A stretch of 64,000 nt of DNA from Azospirillum fermentarium (GTDB lineage Bacteria; Pseudomonadota; Alphaproteobacteria; Azospirillales; Azospirillaceae), in the NCBI RefSeq assembly GCF_025961205.1, contig NZ_JAOQNH010000001.1:1946001-2010000 (forward strand), given 5' to 3'. Both the position numbers and the translations under genes were made by a program. Under the pieces are notes generated by a model. It saw nothing but the letters and a program-made list of their open reading frames with translations, ran no database searches and was not told where the DNA came from. Of the stretch, positions 21,057-33,177 are shown one piece after another. Each line of letters opens with the position of its first letter. Position 1 is the first letter of the stretch.

Positions 21057-21596
21057 TCAACCCTTGGTGATGACGCCGCAGCCCACCCGGTCCCCGGAGT
21101 TGCCGGCGGGCTGGGAGGTGTAGTCGTCGGGACCGGCGTGCACGACGAAGCTGGTGCCGCCCGGCTTGAACACGCTGTCGGGGCCGTCGCCCAGCGTGAC
21201 CAGATGGGTGATGGCCTCCACCCCCGCCTTGCCGCCGGCGTCGGCGATGATGTTGGGCAGGTCGCCCGAATGGATCGGGGATTCCACCAGCCCGTGCTTG
21301 CCGTTGCCGGGGTTGAAGTGGCCGCCCGCCGCCGAAAAGTCGGGGGAGCAGGTGCCGTTGGCATGGATGTGGATGGCGTGCGGGCCGGGTGTCAGCCCGC
21401 TGAGCTGGCCGCGCAGCACCACGCCGTGGGGGTATTGGGTCAGGGTGACGGTGCCGAGATCCTTGCCGTCCGGCCCCTTCACGGCGGCCGTGGCGGTGGG
21501 CATGGCGGTCTGGGCCGACACGGTGCCGGCGGTCAGGGCCGCCACGGCGAGCGCGGAGCCGAGGATCAGGCGGGCGGTGGTGCGGAGGTGGCGCAT
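21057..21596 (-). CDS. sodC: periplasmic Cu/Zn superoxide dismutase
   Basis: A 179-residue secreted SodC. Residues 1-29 are a Sec signal peptide (LILGSALAVAALTAGTVSAQ). The metal ligands are in HAIHIHANGTC, GGHFNP, KHG and HAGPDDYTSQ, and the family signature GDRVGCGVI at the C-terminus supplies the second Cys of the disulfide. The enzyme dismutates superoxide in the periplasm. The start at 21596 follows CAGGGGAAACC. It is probably a single gene; a chemoreceptor gene lies 109 bases upstream on the same strand. Confidence 0.93.
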   Translation of the reverse strand: MRHLRTTARLILGSALAVAALTAGTVSAQTAMPTATAAVKGPDGKDLGTVTLTQYPHGVVLRGQLSGLTPGPHAIHIHANGTCSPDFSAAGGHFNPGNGKHGLVESPIHSGDLPNIIADAGGKAGVEAITHLVTLGDGPDSVFKPGGTSFVVHAGPDDYTSQPAGNSGDRVGCGVITKG

Positions 21597-21705
21597 CGGA
21601 ACGGTTTCCCCTGTTCGGTTTTGCTTTGCCGGCCATCAGGCCACCCCGCCGACCGCCCGTCAACGCCCCCGGACGATGTAGCCGGAAGCGCCGAGGGGGC
21701 GCGGC

Positions 21706-23790
21706 CTATCCGCGGATGCCGCCGAGGAAGCGTTCCACCTGCTGCTCCAGAGACTGGGAGTCCTTGCGCACGTCGCCGGCCCGCTGGGACACCAGCGAGC
21801 ACAGGTCGCCGATACCGCCGACGGTGGTGGAAATCCCCTGGATGGCGGCGGACACGCGCGCGGTGCCGTCGGCGGCCTCCTGCGTGTTGCGGGCGATCTC
21901 CTGGGTGGCGGCGGCCTGTTCCTCCACCGCCGCGGCGATGGTGGCGGAGGTTTCGTTGATCCGCTTCACCGTCACCACCACGCTGCCGATGGCGGTGGTG
22001 GCCGAGCGGGTGTCGGTGCGGATCTGGTCCACCAGGGTCGAGATGTCGCCGGTGGCCTTGGCCGTCTGGTTGGCCAGCGTCTTCACCTCCTGCGCCACCA
22101 CGGCGAAGCCCTTGCCCGCTTCGCCCGCGCGGGCCGCCTCGATGGTCGCGTTCAGCGCCAGGAGGTTGGTTTGTGCCGCGATGTCGGAAATCAGGCTGAC
22201 CACGGTGCCGATCTGGTCGGCGTTCTGGTTCAGCGCCTCCACCACGCGGTCGGTGTTCTCGGCCTCCGTCGCGGCCTGACGCGCGATATCGGCGGATTCG
22301 GCGATGCGGGCGGCGATTTCGGCGATGGAGGCGCGCAGTTCCTCCGCCGCACCGGCCACGGTCTGCACGTTGTGGGATGCCTGTTCGGCGGCCCGTGCGC
22401 CGGCCCCGGTCTCGCTGGTGGCGCGGCCGGTCTCGTCGGCCATGCGGCGGGCGCTGTCGGCCATGGTCTCGGCTTCCGCCGACATGTTGCGGATCAGGGC
22501 GCCGACCTGGCGTTCGAAGCCGTCGGCCATGGTGATGCGCGACTGGCGTTCCCGTTCCGCCTGTTCGGCATCGCGGTTGGCCTGATCGCTGCGGATCCGC
22601 TCGGCATCGGCCAGGCCGTCGCGCACGGTTTCCACCGAACGGGCCATGTTGCCGATCTCGTCGGCGCGCTCCCGGTGGGGGACGGTGACCGACAGGTCGC
22701 GGTGGGACAGGCGGGCCATGGTGTCGATCAGGGCGCTGATCGGGCGGGTGATGCTCACCCCCATCCACCAGAAGGCGGCGGCCCCCAGCGCCAGCAGCAC
22801 GGCGGCCACGGCGGAAAGCTGCATCACCGCCTGCTGCACCGGTTCTTCCACCGTGGCCATCGGCACGGCGGCGATGACGGTCCACGGCGCCTTGGCCTGG
22901 GCGAAGGGCACGGAGACGGCGGTGATCAGCGACGGCACGCCGTTGAAGGTGCCGGTGCGGTTGACGGCCCGGCCCTTGGCAGCGCCCGCCTCGCGGGTCA
23001 GGGCGCGGACCAGCTCGTCATCCGCCGGCTTGCCCAGCCGGGCGGCGTCGGGGTGGGCCACCCACGCGCCGTTGTCGCTGACCAGCGACACCCACCCGGT
23101 GTCCAGCGGGCGCAGGGCCGACAGGCTGTTCTGCAAGGTGGTCAGCGCCGTGTCGGCGGTGGCGATGCCGATGGCCTTTCCCTTGCCGTCGCGCAAGGGA
23201 ATGCTGGACGTGATCATCATCACGTCCACACCCTCTACCGGATAGACGTAGGGAGAGGTCAGGACCGGCGCGTTGCGGCGCAGGGGATCGGTGTACCACG
23301 TGTCGATCCCGGCCTCGGACGTCATGGTCAGCACCTCGATGCCGACGCCGCCGTTGTTGGGTTTGTGGTAGAAATAGGGGACGAAGCGGCCGGCGGCGTC
23401 GGCGCCGGCGGTGCCGACATGGGCGCTGTCCGCCCCTTCCACGCTGTTGGGTTCGAACGCCGCGGTGATGCCCACCAGTTCGGGCAGGGCGGCGATCATG
23501 CCGGTGATCTGCTGGGTGATCTGGCCGCGGGTCATGGTGCCGGCCTTCAGCCCGTCGCTGAGATACCCCGCGACCACCCGCGACACCAGCGCACCCTTGC
23601 CCACCTCGCCCTCGACCAGGCGGGCGGCCATGCGGGCGGTTTCCTCGGCGGTGCGGACCGATTGCGCCTCGATCCCCCCGGCGACGAAGCGGGCGGCGGT
23701 GGCCATCAGGGCGGCTACAACCAAAACGAAAATCCCGATGCCGGTTCCCAGCAGTCGGGCGCGAATGGACGTGCGGAATAAGGAAAGCAT
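21706..23790 (-). CDS. methyl-accepting chemotaxis protein with dCache sensor
   Basis: A 694-residue chemoreceptor. TM1 is at about 11-32 ([20 protein letters not shown]). A large periplasmic double-Cache domain follows, to about residue 315 ([20 protein letters not shown] and [20 protein letters not shown] are typical ligand-pocket strands). TM2 is near 318-340, then HAMP and the signalling hairpin with [20 protein letters not shown]. dCache chemoreceptors usually bind amino acids, organic acids or amines directly. The ATG at 23790 has GGAG 9 bases upstream and begins [14 protein letters not shown]; the frame continues to 23838. The region upstream is AT-rich and should hold its promoter. 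Confidence 0.9.
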   Translation of the reverse strand: MLSLFRTSIRARLLGTGIGIFVLVVAALMATAARFVAGGIEAQSVRTAEETARMAARLVEGEVGKGALVSRVVAGYLSDGLKAGTMTRGQITQQITGMIAALPELVGITAAFEPNSVEGADSAHVGTAGADAAGRFVPYFYHKPNNGGVGIEVLTMTSEAGIDTWYTDPLRRNAPVLTSPYVYPVEGVDVMMITSSIPLRDGKGKAIGIATADTALTTLQNSLSALRPLDTGWVSLVSDNGAWVAHPDAARLGKPADDELVRALTREAGAAKGRAVNRTGTFNGVPSLITAVSVPFAQAKAPWTVIAAVPMATVEEPVQQAVMQLSAVAAVLLALGAAAFWWMGVSITRPISALIDTMARLSHRDLSVTVPHRERADEIGNMARSVETVRDGLADAERIRSDQANRDAEQAERERQSRITMADGFERQVGALIRNMSAEAETMADSARRMADETGRATSETGAGARAAEQASHNVQTVAGAAEELRASIAEIAARIAESADIARQAATEAENTDRVVEALNQNADQIGTVVSLISDIAAQTNLLALNATIEAARAGEAGKGFAVVAQEVKTLANQTAKATGDISTLVDQIRTDTRSATTAIGSVVVTVKRINETSATIAAAVEEQAAATQEIARNTQEAADGTARVSAAIQGISTTVGGIGDLCSLVSQRAGDVRKDSQSLEQQVERFLGGIRG

Positions 23791-23903
23791 GGCAGGTTGC
23801 TCCGGCAACGAACAGCGCGGCGATCTTACTACCATCACATGACAGTGGTATTACCAATCGCCAGTATCATCACGTATGACGCTATGGTTACCAGCAAAAT
23901 ATA

Positions 23904-25255
23904 TTACGATTCCTTTTGCAAGCCGTTTCGCGTGAATATTTCTTTCTTAATCGCTTTATTGAACGATGGTGCCTTTTCTTGATTATCAACGCCACTGACG
24001 ACATACTTTCCGGTTATCAGATCATGAGCGATTTCCAACGTCGGGGTGAAGCACGGCACCTGGGTCGCCTGGATGCAATGGGCCTCGGCATAGCGGACCA
24101 GGGTGCCCTTGCCGTCGTAATGCTCGGCCATCAGGATCTGCCATGAATCCTCGTCCAGGTAATAGACCCGGCGGGCGAAGGCATGGCGGGATCCGGGGCG
24201 GCGTGCCGCTTCCACCACCCACACCCGGTGCAGCTCGTAGCGCAGGAAGTTGGGCGCCAGATGCCCCGGCCACAGCAGGTCGTCCGGCCCCAGAACTGGC
24301 GTGTCCAGACGGTAGGCGTTGTAGGGGACGTACATTTCCCGCTTGCCCGCCAGGGTGAAGACGAAACGGTCCATGGTGCCGCTGAACATGTCCATCATGT
24401 CGGCGGTGCGCACCCCCCCGGTGGCCGGGTCGGGCCGGTCGTAGGAGAAATCCGACGCCGGAATCACCCGCGGCTTGCCGGGGGCGCGGTACCAGAATTG
24501 CGGCGGTGCGGCGATGGGGTCGATGGACCGCCACAGGGCCAGCGCCTCGCCCGCCCTGTCCGACGGCGGCAGCACGGTGCGGCGGGTCATCAGCGCGATG
24601 GCGCCGTCCTCCCCCCTGGCATAGGGCGACAGCATGTCGCGGCGGTAGCGGGTGACGGTGCGCTGGCCCGACGGATCGACGACGAACACGCCGTCGGTGG
24701 CGCGCATGCTTTCGCCGCGCCAGCGCAGCACATGGTTCCACATGGCCTCGTCCCCCGTCTTCGGCAGGGGAAAGGGCACGCCGATCCTGGCCCCGTGGAC
24801 CGCCAGCCCGTTGGATTCGTTGCGGGCGGTGGCGGTGTTGGCGACGGTGGCATCATAGACGCGCTGGGGATACGCGGCGGTGCGCCGCGTGGGGAACATG
24901 GGCAGCAGGAAGCTGTTGGGATACGCCTTCAGCAATGCCACGCTGCCCGCCGACAGCCGCCGGGCATAGCGGTCGATCTCGGCGGCGGTGACGGTGAACC
25001 ACCGCCCGTCCTCGATCAGCGGGTCGGGATGCGGCTGCCCCTCGGTATAGCCGGGGACGGGCGTGGACAGGCCGCCGGTCCATTCGGGAATGGTTTCGCG
25101 GCTGTTGGCGGCCCGCTCCGCACCCATGGGCGTCAGGCCGGCGGGCCACGCCTGCTCCTGCGCCCGCACTGTGGCGGGCAGCAGGGGAAGCAGCAGGGCC
25201 GAGCCGGCGGCGGCGAGCAGATGGCGGCGGGCCGGGCCGGATGGGGGGTTCCCGG

Positions 25256-25259
<4 letters not shown>
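23904..25259 (-). CDS. Tat-exported DUF1329 protein
   Basis: A 451-residue protein with a twin-arginine signal (RRHLLAAAGSALLLPLLPAT, cleavage after VRAQ). The mature part matches the DUF1329 family: WTGGLSTPVPGY, GHLAPNFLRYELHRVWVVEA, RRPGSRHAFARRVYYLDEDS and an ending like VVSGVDNQEK. DUF1329 proteins are periplasmic or outer-membrane-associated and often accompany transport or signalling genes, but no biochemical role is established. The ATG at 25259 shares an ATGA overlap with the stop of the hybrid kinase, so the two are translationally coupled. The last ~25 codons and the 113 bases after the stop are markedly AT-rich compared with the rest of the gene. Confidence 0.85.
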
Positions 25260-28128
<2,869 letters not shown>

Positions 28129-28132
<4 letters not shown>

Positions 28133-30429
28133 GCGGGGAGAGGCTCCGGCTGGCGGGAAACGGCGTCGAGCACCGGGGCGGTGCGGGGCAGGCGCAGGGT
28201 GAATGTGGTTCCCCCGCCGGGGGGGCTGTCAACGGTGATGCGCCCGCCCAGCGTCTGCGTGACCAGATTGAAGACGATGTGAAGCCCCAGCCCCGATCCC
28301 CCTTCGCCCCGGCGGGTGGTGAAGAAGGGGTCGAAGACACGGGCGAGATGGGCCGGGGGAATGCCGCGGCCGTTGTCGTGGAAACGGATCTCCACCTCGT
28401 CCCCCGCCAGGGCGGCGACGTGGATGGCCAGCCGTTCCGGCTCTCCCGGCCCGCCGGGGCCGAAGGCGTGCACGTCGGCGTTCATCACGATGTTGGTCAC
28501 GATCTGCGACAGGGCGCCGGGGAAGCTGTCCATGGCCACCGGGTCGGCGGCGGGGCCGTCCACCGCCACGCGGGACCGCAGATGGTGCAGCGACGGGTCC
28601 AGCGACGCCGCCACCTCGGTCAGGTAGGGGACGAGGGCGAAGCGGCGGCGGTCCTGGCTGGTCTGGTCCACCGCCACCCGCTTGAAGCTCTGGATCAGGC
28701 CGGCGGCCCGTTCCAGGTTCTGGCGGATCAGGCGGGCCGCGTTTCCGGCATCGTGAAGGAAGCTTTCCAGCGTGGACCTCTTCAGCCCCCCGGCGGCCAG
28801 CGCGTCGGTGACGGTGCCGGCCTGCCCCTCCAGATGGGTGGAGCAGCCATAGGCCACCCCCACCGGGGTGTTGATTTCGTGCGCGATGCCGGCCACCAGC
28901 AGGGCGAGGGATGCCATCTTTTCCGCCTGGACCAGACTGGCCTGGGTGTCCTTCAGATTGGCGTAGGCTTCCTCCAGCGCCAGCATGGTGTCGAAGATTT
29001 CCTCGGCCTTGCGGGCCTCTTCGGTCACGTCGCGGAAGGTGCGGACGAAACCGCCCCCGGCCAGCGGGGTGGACCGCACCTCCACCACGGCGCCGTTGCG
29101 GCAGCGGCGCTTGAACGCCATGGGCTGGCGGGTGCCCTCGGGCCATTCGTCCAGGTGCAGGTCGGGGTCGCCGGCGTCGTCGGCGAATTCGCCGTTGTCC
29201 TGCTGGCGGCGGATGACCTCGGCATAGGTGGGGCCGGCGGCCAGGAAATCGGCGGGCACGTTCAGCAGGTCGGCGGCCCGGCGGTTGGACATCACCACCC
29301 GCAGGCCCGCGTCGGCCATGACGATGCCCTGTTCCACGTTGTCGAGCGTGATCTGCAGCGTGGTGTGCTCCCGTTCCAGCGCCTGTTCGGCACGGACCCG
29401 TTCGGTCACGTCCGACACGGTGCCGGTCAGGCGGTGGGCGATGCCGTCGGCGCCGCGCACGGCGGTCGCCCGCTCCTCCAGCCACAGCCACGCGCCGTCG
29501 GACCGGCGGACGCGGTAGGTGACGGCCAGCGACTCGGTTTCGCCCAGGATATGCCGTTCGGTGGCGCGCAGCACCTCCGGCGCATCGCCGGGGTGGATCA
29601 GGGCGGCGCGGCTGGCCGGGGTCATGGGCAGGTCTTCGGGCGTCATGCCCAGCAGCCGGGGGAATTCCGGGGACCACCAGCACCGCCCGGTGATCAGGTC
29701 GTGGTCCCACACCGCCGAGCGGGTGGCGCCGATGGCCAGCGTCAGCCGCTCCTGGCTCTGGCGCAGTGCCTCCTCCTCCGCGTGCAGCCGGGCGAGGGTG
29801 GCGTTGTAGGCGGCGACCACCCGGCCCAGTTCGTCGGCCGATTCCCAGGCCACCGGGCGCCCGGCGCCGCCGGGCTGCATAGCTTCGATCATGCGCCGGA
29901 GCGGGCGGGCGATGCTGATGCGGTGGGCGGCCAGCGCCGTCGCCACCGTGCCGCCCAGAATCAGCCCCAGAAGCACCAGCGCCCCGTGAACGCCCGACCG
30001 GATGCGCTCGTCCACCGCCGCCATGGACACGCCCAGCGTGAGCGTGCCCCCCGGCGGCAGCGGCACCCGAACCCGTTCCAGCCGTCCGCCCGCGGGGCAG
30101 CCGCCGGGGGGCCAGGCCAGGGCGGGGGCGCCGCCGCCGGTTTCGGCGCACGGGGTGTCGGGGTGGGCGGCGATGGCCTGAAGGATGGTGCGCGCCGCCC
30201 CGTGGTCCGCCCGGTCCAGCACCGCGGCCAGGACGGCGGCGTGGCTTTCGGCCACCACGGCCATGCGCCGGGTCTGGTCCTCCGTCAGGGTGCGGTGCCT
30301 GAGCACGAAGAAGCCGGCGGAAAAGGCCAGCGACCCCAGCAGCAGCACGGGCACCAGCACCGCCAGGAACTTTCCCGACACCGACGGTATCCGGTGCCAC
30401 GCCGCGGCACCCGGCAGGTTGATCGCCAT
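28129..30429 (-). CDS. membrane PAS sensor histidine kinase
   Basis: A 766-residue kinase, first gene of the operon. TM1 is about 20-43, a short periplasmic loop of about 100 residues contains two Cys (CAETGGG, GGCPAGG), TM2 is about 145-167, followed by HAMP, two PAS domains (first with a PAC-type YRVRRSDGAWLWLEERA), a coiled linker, an H-box GIAHEINTPVG and an ATPase with NIVMNAD, FHDNGRGIP and GGSGLGLHI. The HxxN-type H-box and single ATPase without a receiver fit the class that signals to separate regulators. It would phosphorylate a receiver of the next gene or the receiver-PP2C protein encoded divergently. Its stop overlaps the hybrid kinase start (ATGA). Confidence 0.87.
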
Positions 30430-30540
30430 CGCCTTCCCATCCCCGATACCGGCCGTGCCCGGCCATGGACACCACTGGGCACTCTTTTACCGCGGTGCGG
30501 TCGCCGCCGTCCATCCGGGGGTGTTTCATGACGTTTCTGT

Positions 30541-30559
30541 GATGCTTGTGAAAAGCATC
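30541..30559. repeat. inverted repeat in the divergent signalling promoter region
   Basis: GATGCTT (30541-30547) and AAGCATC (30553-30559) flank GTGAA. It lies in the 269-base gap between the minus-strand kinase operon and the plus-strand partner-switch operon, 111 bases from the former start codon and 139 from the latter. A regulator acting on both promoters could bind here. Confidence 0.35.
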
Positions 30560-30698
30560 ATGGTTCCGTTACAGTCGCCGCCACAATGACACGGGCCGCC
30601 TCGTCACGCGGCGGGCATGGTTCTTCCTGCGCTGCTTTTGGCCGTGCATCCGGGTGTATTGCGTTTTTATGTCACCATGATTGGGAACAAGGGCGCTT

Positions 30699-31007
30699 AT
30701 GCAGTTCGATTCGCACATCGATAACAATGGCCTGACGCTGCGCCTGCACGGACGGCTGGAGTTCACCGACCACGAGCGCCTGCGCGAAATGGTGGCGCAG
30801 ATGAGCCGGATGGAGAAGGGGGCGCGCTTCACCATCGACGCCAGCCAGTTGGAGTTCATCGATTCCGCCGGCCTGGGCATGCTGCTGATCCTGCAGGAAG
30901 AGGCGCAGGACCGTCAACTGACCCTTGTCATCCGCGGGGTGAAGGGCGGGGTGCGCCGGTCCATCGAACTGGCCCGGATCGACGAGTTGATGACCGTCGA
31001 GCCGTGA
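30699..31007 (+). CDS. STAS-domain anti-anti-sigma factor-like protein
   Basis: A 102-residue single STAS domain (RsbV/SpoIIAA/HsbA family). The phosphorylatable Ser is Ser56 in LEFIDSAGLGMLLI, the family hallmark. In partner-switch systems the dephosphorylated form binds an RsbW-type kinase or another target. The ATG at 30699 follows ACAAGGGCG; a TTG at 30681 is less likely. The stop overlaps the GTG start of the ATPase gene. First gene of a three-gene operon with the kinase and phosphatase expected for its phosphorylation cycle. Confidence 0.88.
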   Translation: MQFDSHIDNNGLTLRLHGRLEFTDHERLREMVAQMSRMEKGARFTIDASQLEFIDSAGLGMLLILQEEAQDRQLTLVIRGVKGGVRRSIELARIDELMTVEP

Positions 31008-31744
31008 CCGCCGGCCCGTCCTCCGCGTCCCTGCCCGGCGGTGCCGTCCGGTGCGGGGCCGTGCCTCCGGCGCTTGCGGCGCGTGCCGCCGGCGCATCCG
31101 CGGCCCCGCATGGCAGGGGCGCTCATTGGTCTGCCGCTCTGGTGGGCGGCAGCCTGGACCGCGACGGGCTGACCTGTCTGCTGGCCGGGGAGGCCGCGTT
31201 CGTGGTCGAGACGGACGAGGGCGCGCCGCCCGAGCCCGCTCACGGCTGGGTGCCGGTGGCGGTGCCGCGGGCCCTGTTCGCCCTGTCCCTGTCCACCCGG
31301 CTGGCGTGGGCGGCGCAGCCGGCGGCGGCGGTGTGCGATGCGCTGCTGCGGCTGGGCGTGCTGGACAAGGCGTCGCGCGGCACGGTGGAATTGTGCCTGC
31401 ACGAGGCGGTGGCCAACGCCATCGTCCACGGCAACCTGGGCATCGCCAGCGCCGCCAAGAATCACCCGGAGGGGTACGAGACCTTTGGCCGGCTGCTGGC
31501 CGAACGGCTGGCCGACCCGGACCGCCGCCGGCTGCGGCTGGACATCGTGGCGCGCTGGGACGGCGGGTGCCTGGACATCCTGGTGGCGGACGAGGGGGCG
31601 GGGTTCGACCGGGCGCTGCTGCCGCTGGAGGCGGACGGGAATTCCCGGTCGGGCCGCGGCTTCGTCTTCATGCGGGCGCTGGCGGCGGCGGTGGATGTGA
31701 CCGACGGCGGACGCTGCACGCGTCTGCGTTTTCCTCTGGCCTGA
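31004..31744 (+). CDS. RsbW-like ATP-binding serine kinase (HATPase_c_2)
   Basis: A 246-residue protein. The C-terminal ~130 residues are a GHKL ATPase: ELCLHEAVANAIVHGN is the N-box, VADEGAGFD the G1 box and SGRGFVFMRAL the G2 region, as in anti-sigma kinases of the RsbW/SpoIIAB group. It should phosphorylate the STAS protein. The N-terminal ~115 residues are an Ala/Gly-rich extension absent from classical RsbW. The GTG start at 31004 overlaps the STAS stop (GTGA), implying coupled translation. No sigma factor gene is adjacent, so its second partner is unknown. Confidence 0.82.
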   Translation: MTAGPSSASLPGGAVRCGAVPPALAARAAGASAAPHGRGAHWSAALVGGSLDRDGLTCLLAGEAAFVVETDEGAPPEPAHGWVPVAVPRALFALSLSTRLAWAAQPAAAVCDALLRLGVLDKASRGTVELCLHEAVANAIVHGNLGIASAAKNHPEGYETFGRLLAERLADPDRRRLRLDIVARWDGGCLDILVADEGAGFDRALLPLEADGNSRSGRGFVFMRALAAAVDVTDGGRCTRLRFPLA

Positions 31745-31757
31745 CAGGGGGCGGAGC

Positions 31758-32918
31758 ATGGCGGTGCCGCTGGAGGATTGCCGGGTTCTGATCGTCGATG
31801 ACAACCCTTTCACCCAGAAATCCCTGGCCCTGGTGATCCGCCGGGCCGGGTGCCAGTCCATCGAGTTCGCCGCCGACGGGGCGGAGGCCCTGGCCAAGGT
31901 CGAGCGGTTCCGCCCCGACCTGATCCTGCTGGACGTGGACATGCCGGTGATGGACGGGCTGACCCTGTGCCGCCGGCTGCGCGCCGACCCGGCGCATGCC
32001 GAACTGCCCATCCTGTTCCAGACCGCGCTCGACAGCGACGAGGAGCAGGTGCGCTGCTTCGAGGCGGGGGGCAGCGATTTCATCTCCAAGCCGATCCGCC
32101 CCGGCGAATGCGTCGCCCGCGTGCGCCACCACCTGGAAAAGCGCAAGCTGTTCAACGATCTGGCCCGGTTCCGCCAGCGGGTGGAAAACGAGCTGCGCCA
32201 CGCCCGCGCCATGCAGCTCTCCCTGCTGCCCGAGCCGAAGCTGCTGGCGGACGTGGGCGGCCATTACGGCCTGTCCATCGCGCCCCATTTCGAAACCTCG
32301 TCGGAACTGGGCGGCGATTTCTGGACCGTGCTGCCGGTGGACGAGCGGCGGGTGGGATTCCTGATCGTGGATTTCGCCGGCCACGGCATCACCGCGGCCA
32401 TCAACACCTTCCGCCTGCACACCCTGATCGACCGCATCCCGGTGCCGGGGCGCACGCCCGCCGGGTGGCTGGCGCTGCTGAACGAGGCGCTGAAGGAGGT
32501 GCTGCCGGTGGGGCAATTCGCCACGGCCTTCTTCGGCATCATCGACACGGTGGCCGACACCCTGACCTATGCCGGGGCCGGCGCCCCCAACCCGTTCGCC
32601 GGGCGGCGGGGGCAGGGGGATCTGGTGCGGCTCGATTCTTCCGGGCTGGTGCTGGGGGTGTCGCGCAAGGCCCAGTACACCGACCGCACGGTGCCCTTTC
32701 CCCCCGGCGCGTTCCTGTTCCTCTACAGCGACGCGCTGGTGGAGGCACGGGCGGCGGATGACGGCAGCTTCGGTCACGACGGGGTGGAGGCCCTGGCGCG
32801 CAACGCCGCCGTGGCCCGGCCCGATGCCCCTCTGCATGCGGTGCTGGAAGGCTTTTTCGCCCGCATTCCCCGTCCGCTGACCGACGATCTGACCGCCCTG
32901 TGGATCAGCCGGCCATGA
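31758..32918 (+). CDS. response regulator with PP2C (SpoIIE/RsbU-type) phosphatase output
   Basis: A 386-residue protein with an N-terminal receiver (VLIVDDNPF; phosphoacceptor Asp59 in LILLDVDMPVMDG; Lys in ISKPIRPGE), a helical linker (about 128-160) and a PP2C-type phosphatase with SSELGGDFW, VDFAGHGITAAIN, YAGAGAPNP and LFLYSDALVE metal-site motifs. Phosphorylated receiver would switch on dephosphorylation of the STAS protein, as in RsbU or the Pseudomonas HsbR. It follows the ATPase gene by 13 bases with GGGGGCGGAG before the ATG. The HPt-containing hybrid kinase encoded divergently is the natural phosphodonor. Confidence 0.88.
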   Translation: MAVPLEDCRVLIVDDNPFTQKSLALVIRRAGCQSIEFAADGAEALAKVERFRPDLILLDVDMPVMDGLTLCRRLRADPAHAELPILFQTALDSDEEQVRCFEAGGSDFISKPIRPGECVARVRHHLEKRKLFNDLARFRQRVENELRHARAMQLSLLPEPKLLADVGGHYGLSIAPHFETSSELGGDFWTVLPVDERRVGFLIVDFAGHGITAAINTFRLHTLIDRIPVPGRTPAGWLALLNEALKEVLPVGQFATAFFGIIDTVADTLTYAGAGAPNPFAGRRGQGDLVRLDSSGLVLGVSRKAQYTDRTVPFPPGAFLFLYSDALVEARAADDGSFGHDGVEALARNAAVARPDAPLHAVLEGFFARIPRPLTDDLTALWISRP

Positions 32919-33071
32919 CCCGTCCGGCGCCCGGCGGGGGCAGCGTTACCGTGGGCGCATTGCTCATGCTTGAAATCTCTTCTTGTGCCGGGGCGCGTTT
33001 TCGCGTTCCGTCTGCCGCGCGTTCCGCTGCACTTGCCAAGGGTGCGGGAACTGTGCTCAACAAACTGTCGT

Positions 33072-33100
33072 TTGACTTTTCCGGCGGTGACCTGTATGGC
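33072..33100 (+). promoter_or_regulatory. probable promoter of the EF-G gene
   Basis: TTGACT (33072-33077), 17-base spacer, TATGGC (33095-33100); the start codon is 78 bases downstream. The 259-base gap before the EF-G gene holds no other supported element. Confidence 0.4.
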
Positions 33101-33177
33101 GCCTCTCTGATTGGGGTGTGACGCCCCGCGCCTGGGATTCAGCACGCCGAACCGGTTCCGCACCACGGAGTTTTTTT

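Noticed and set aside
32900-33121. 73-codon plus-strand frame before EF-G
   Set aside because: It overlaps the end of the PP2C gene and the likely EF-G promoter and lacks protein-like composition.
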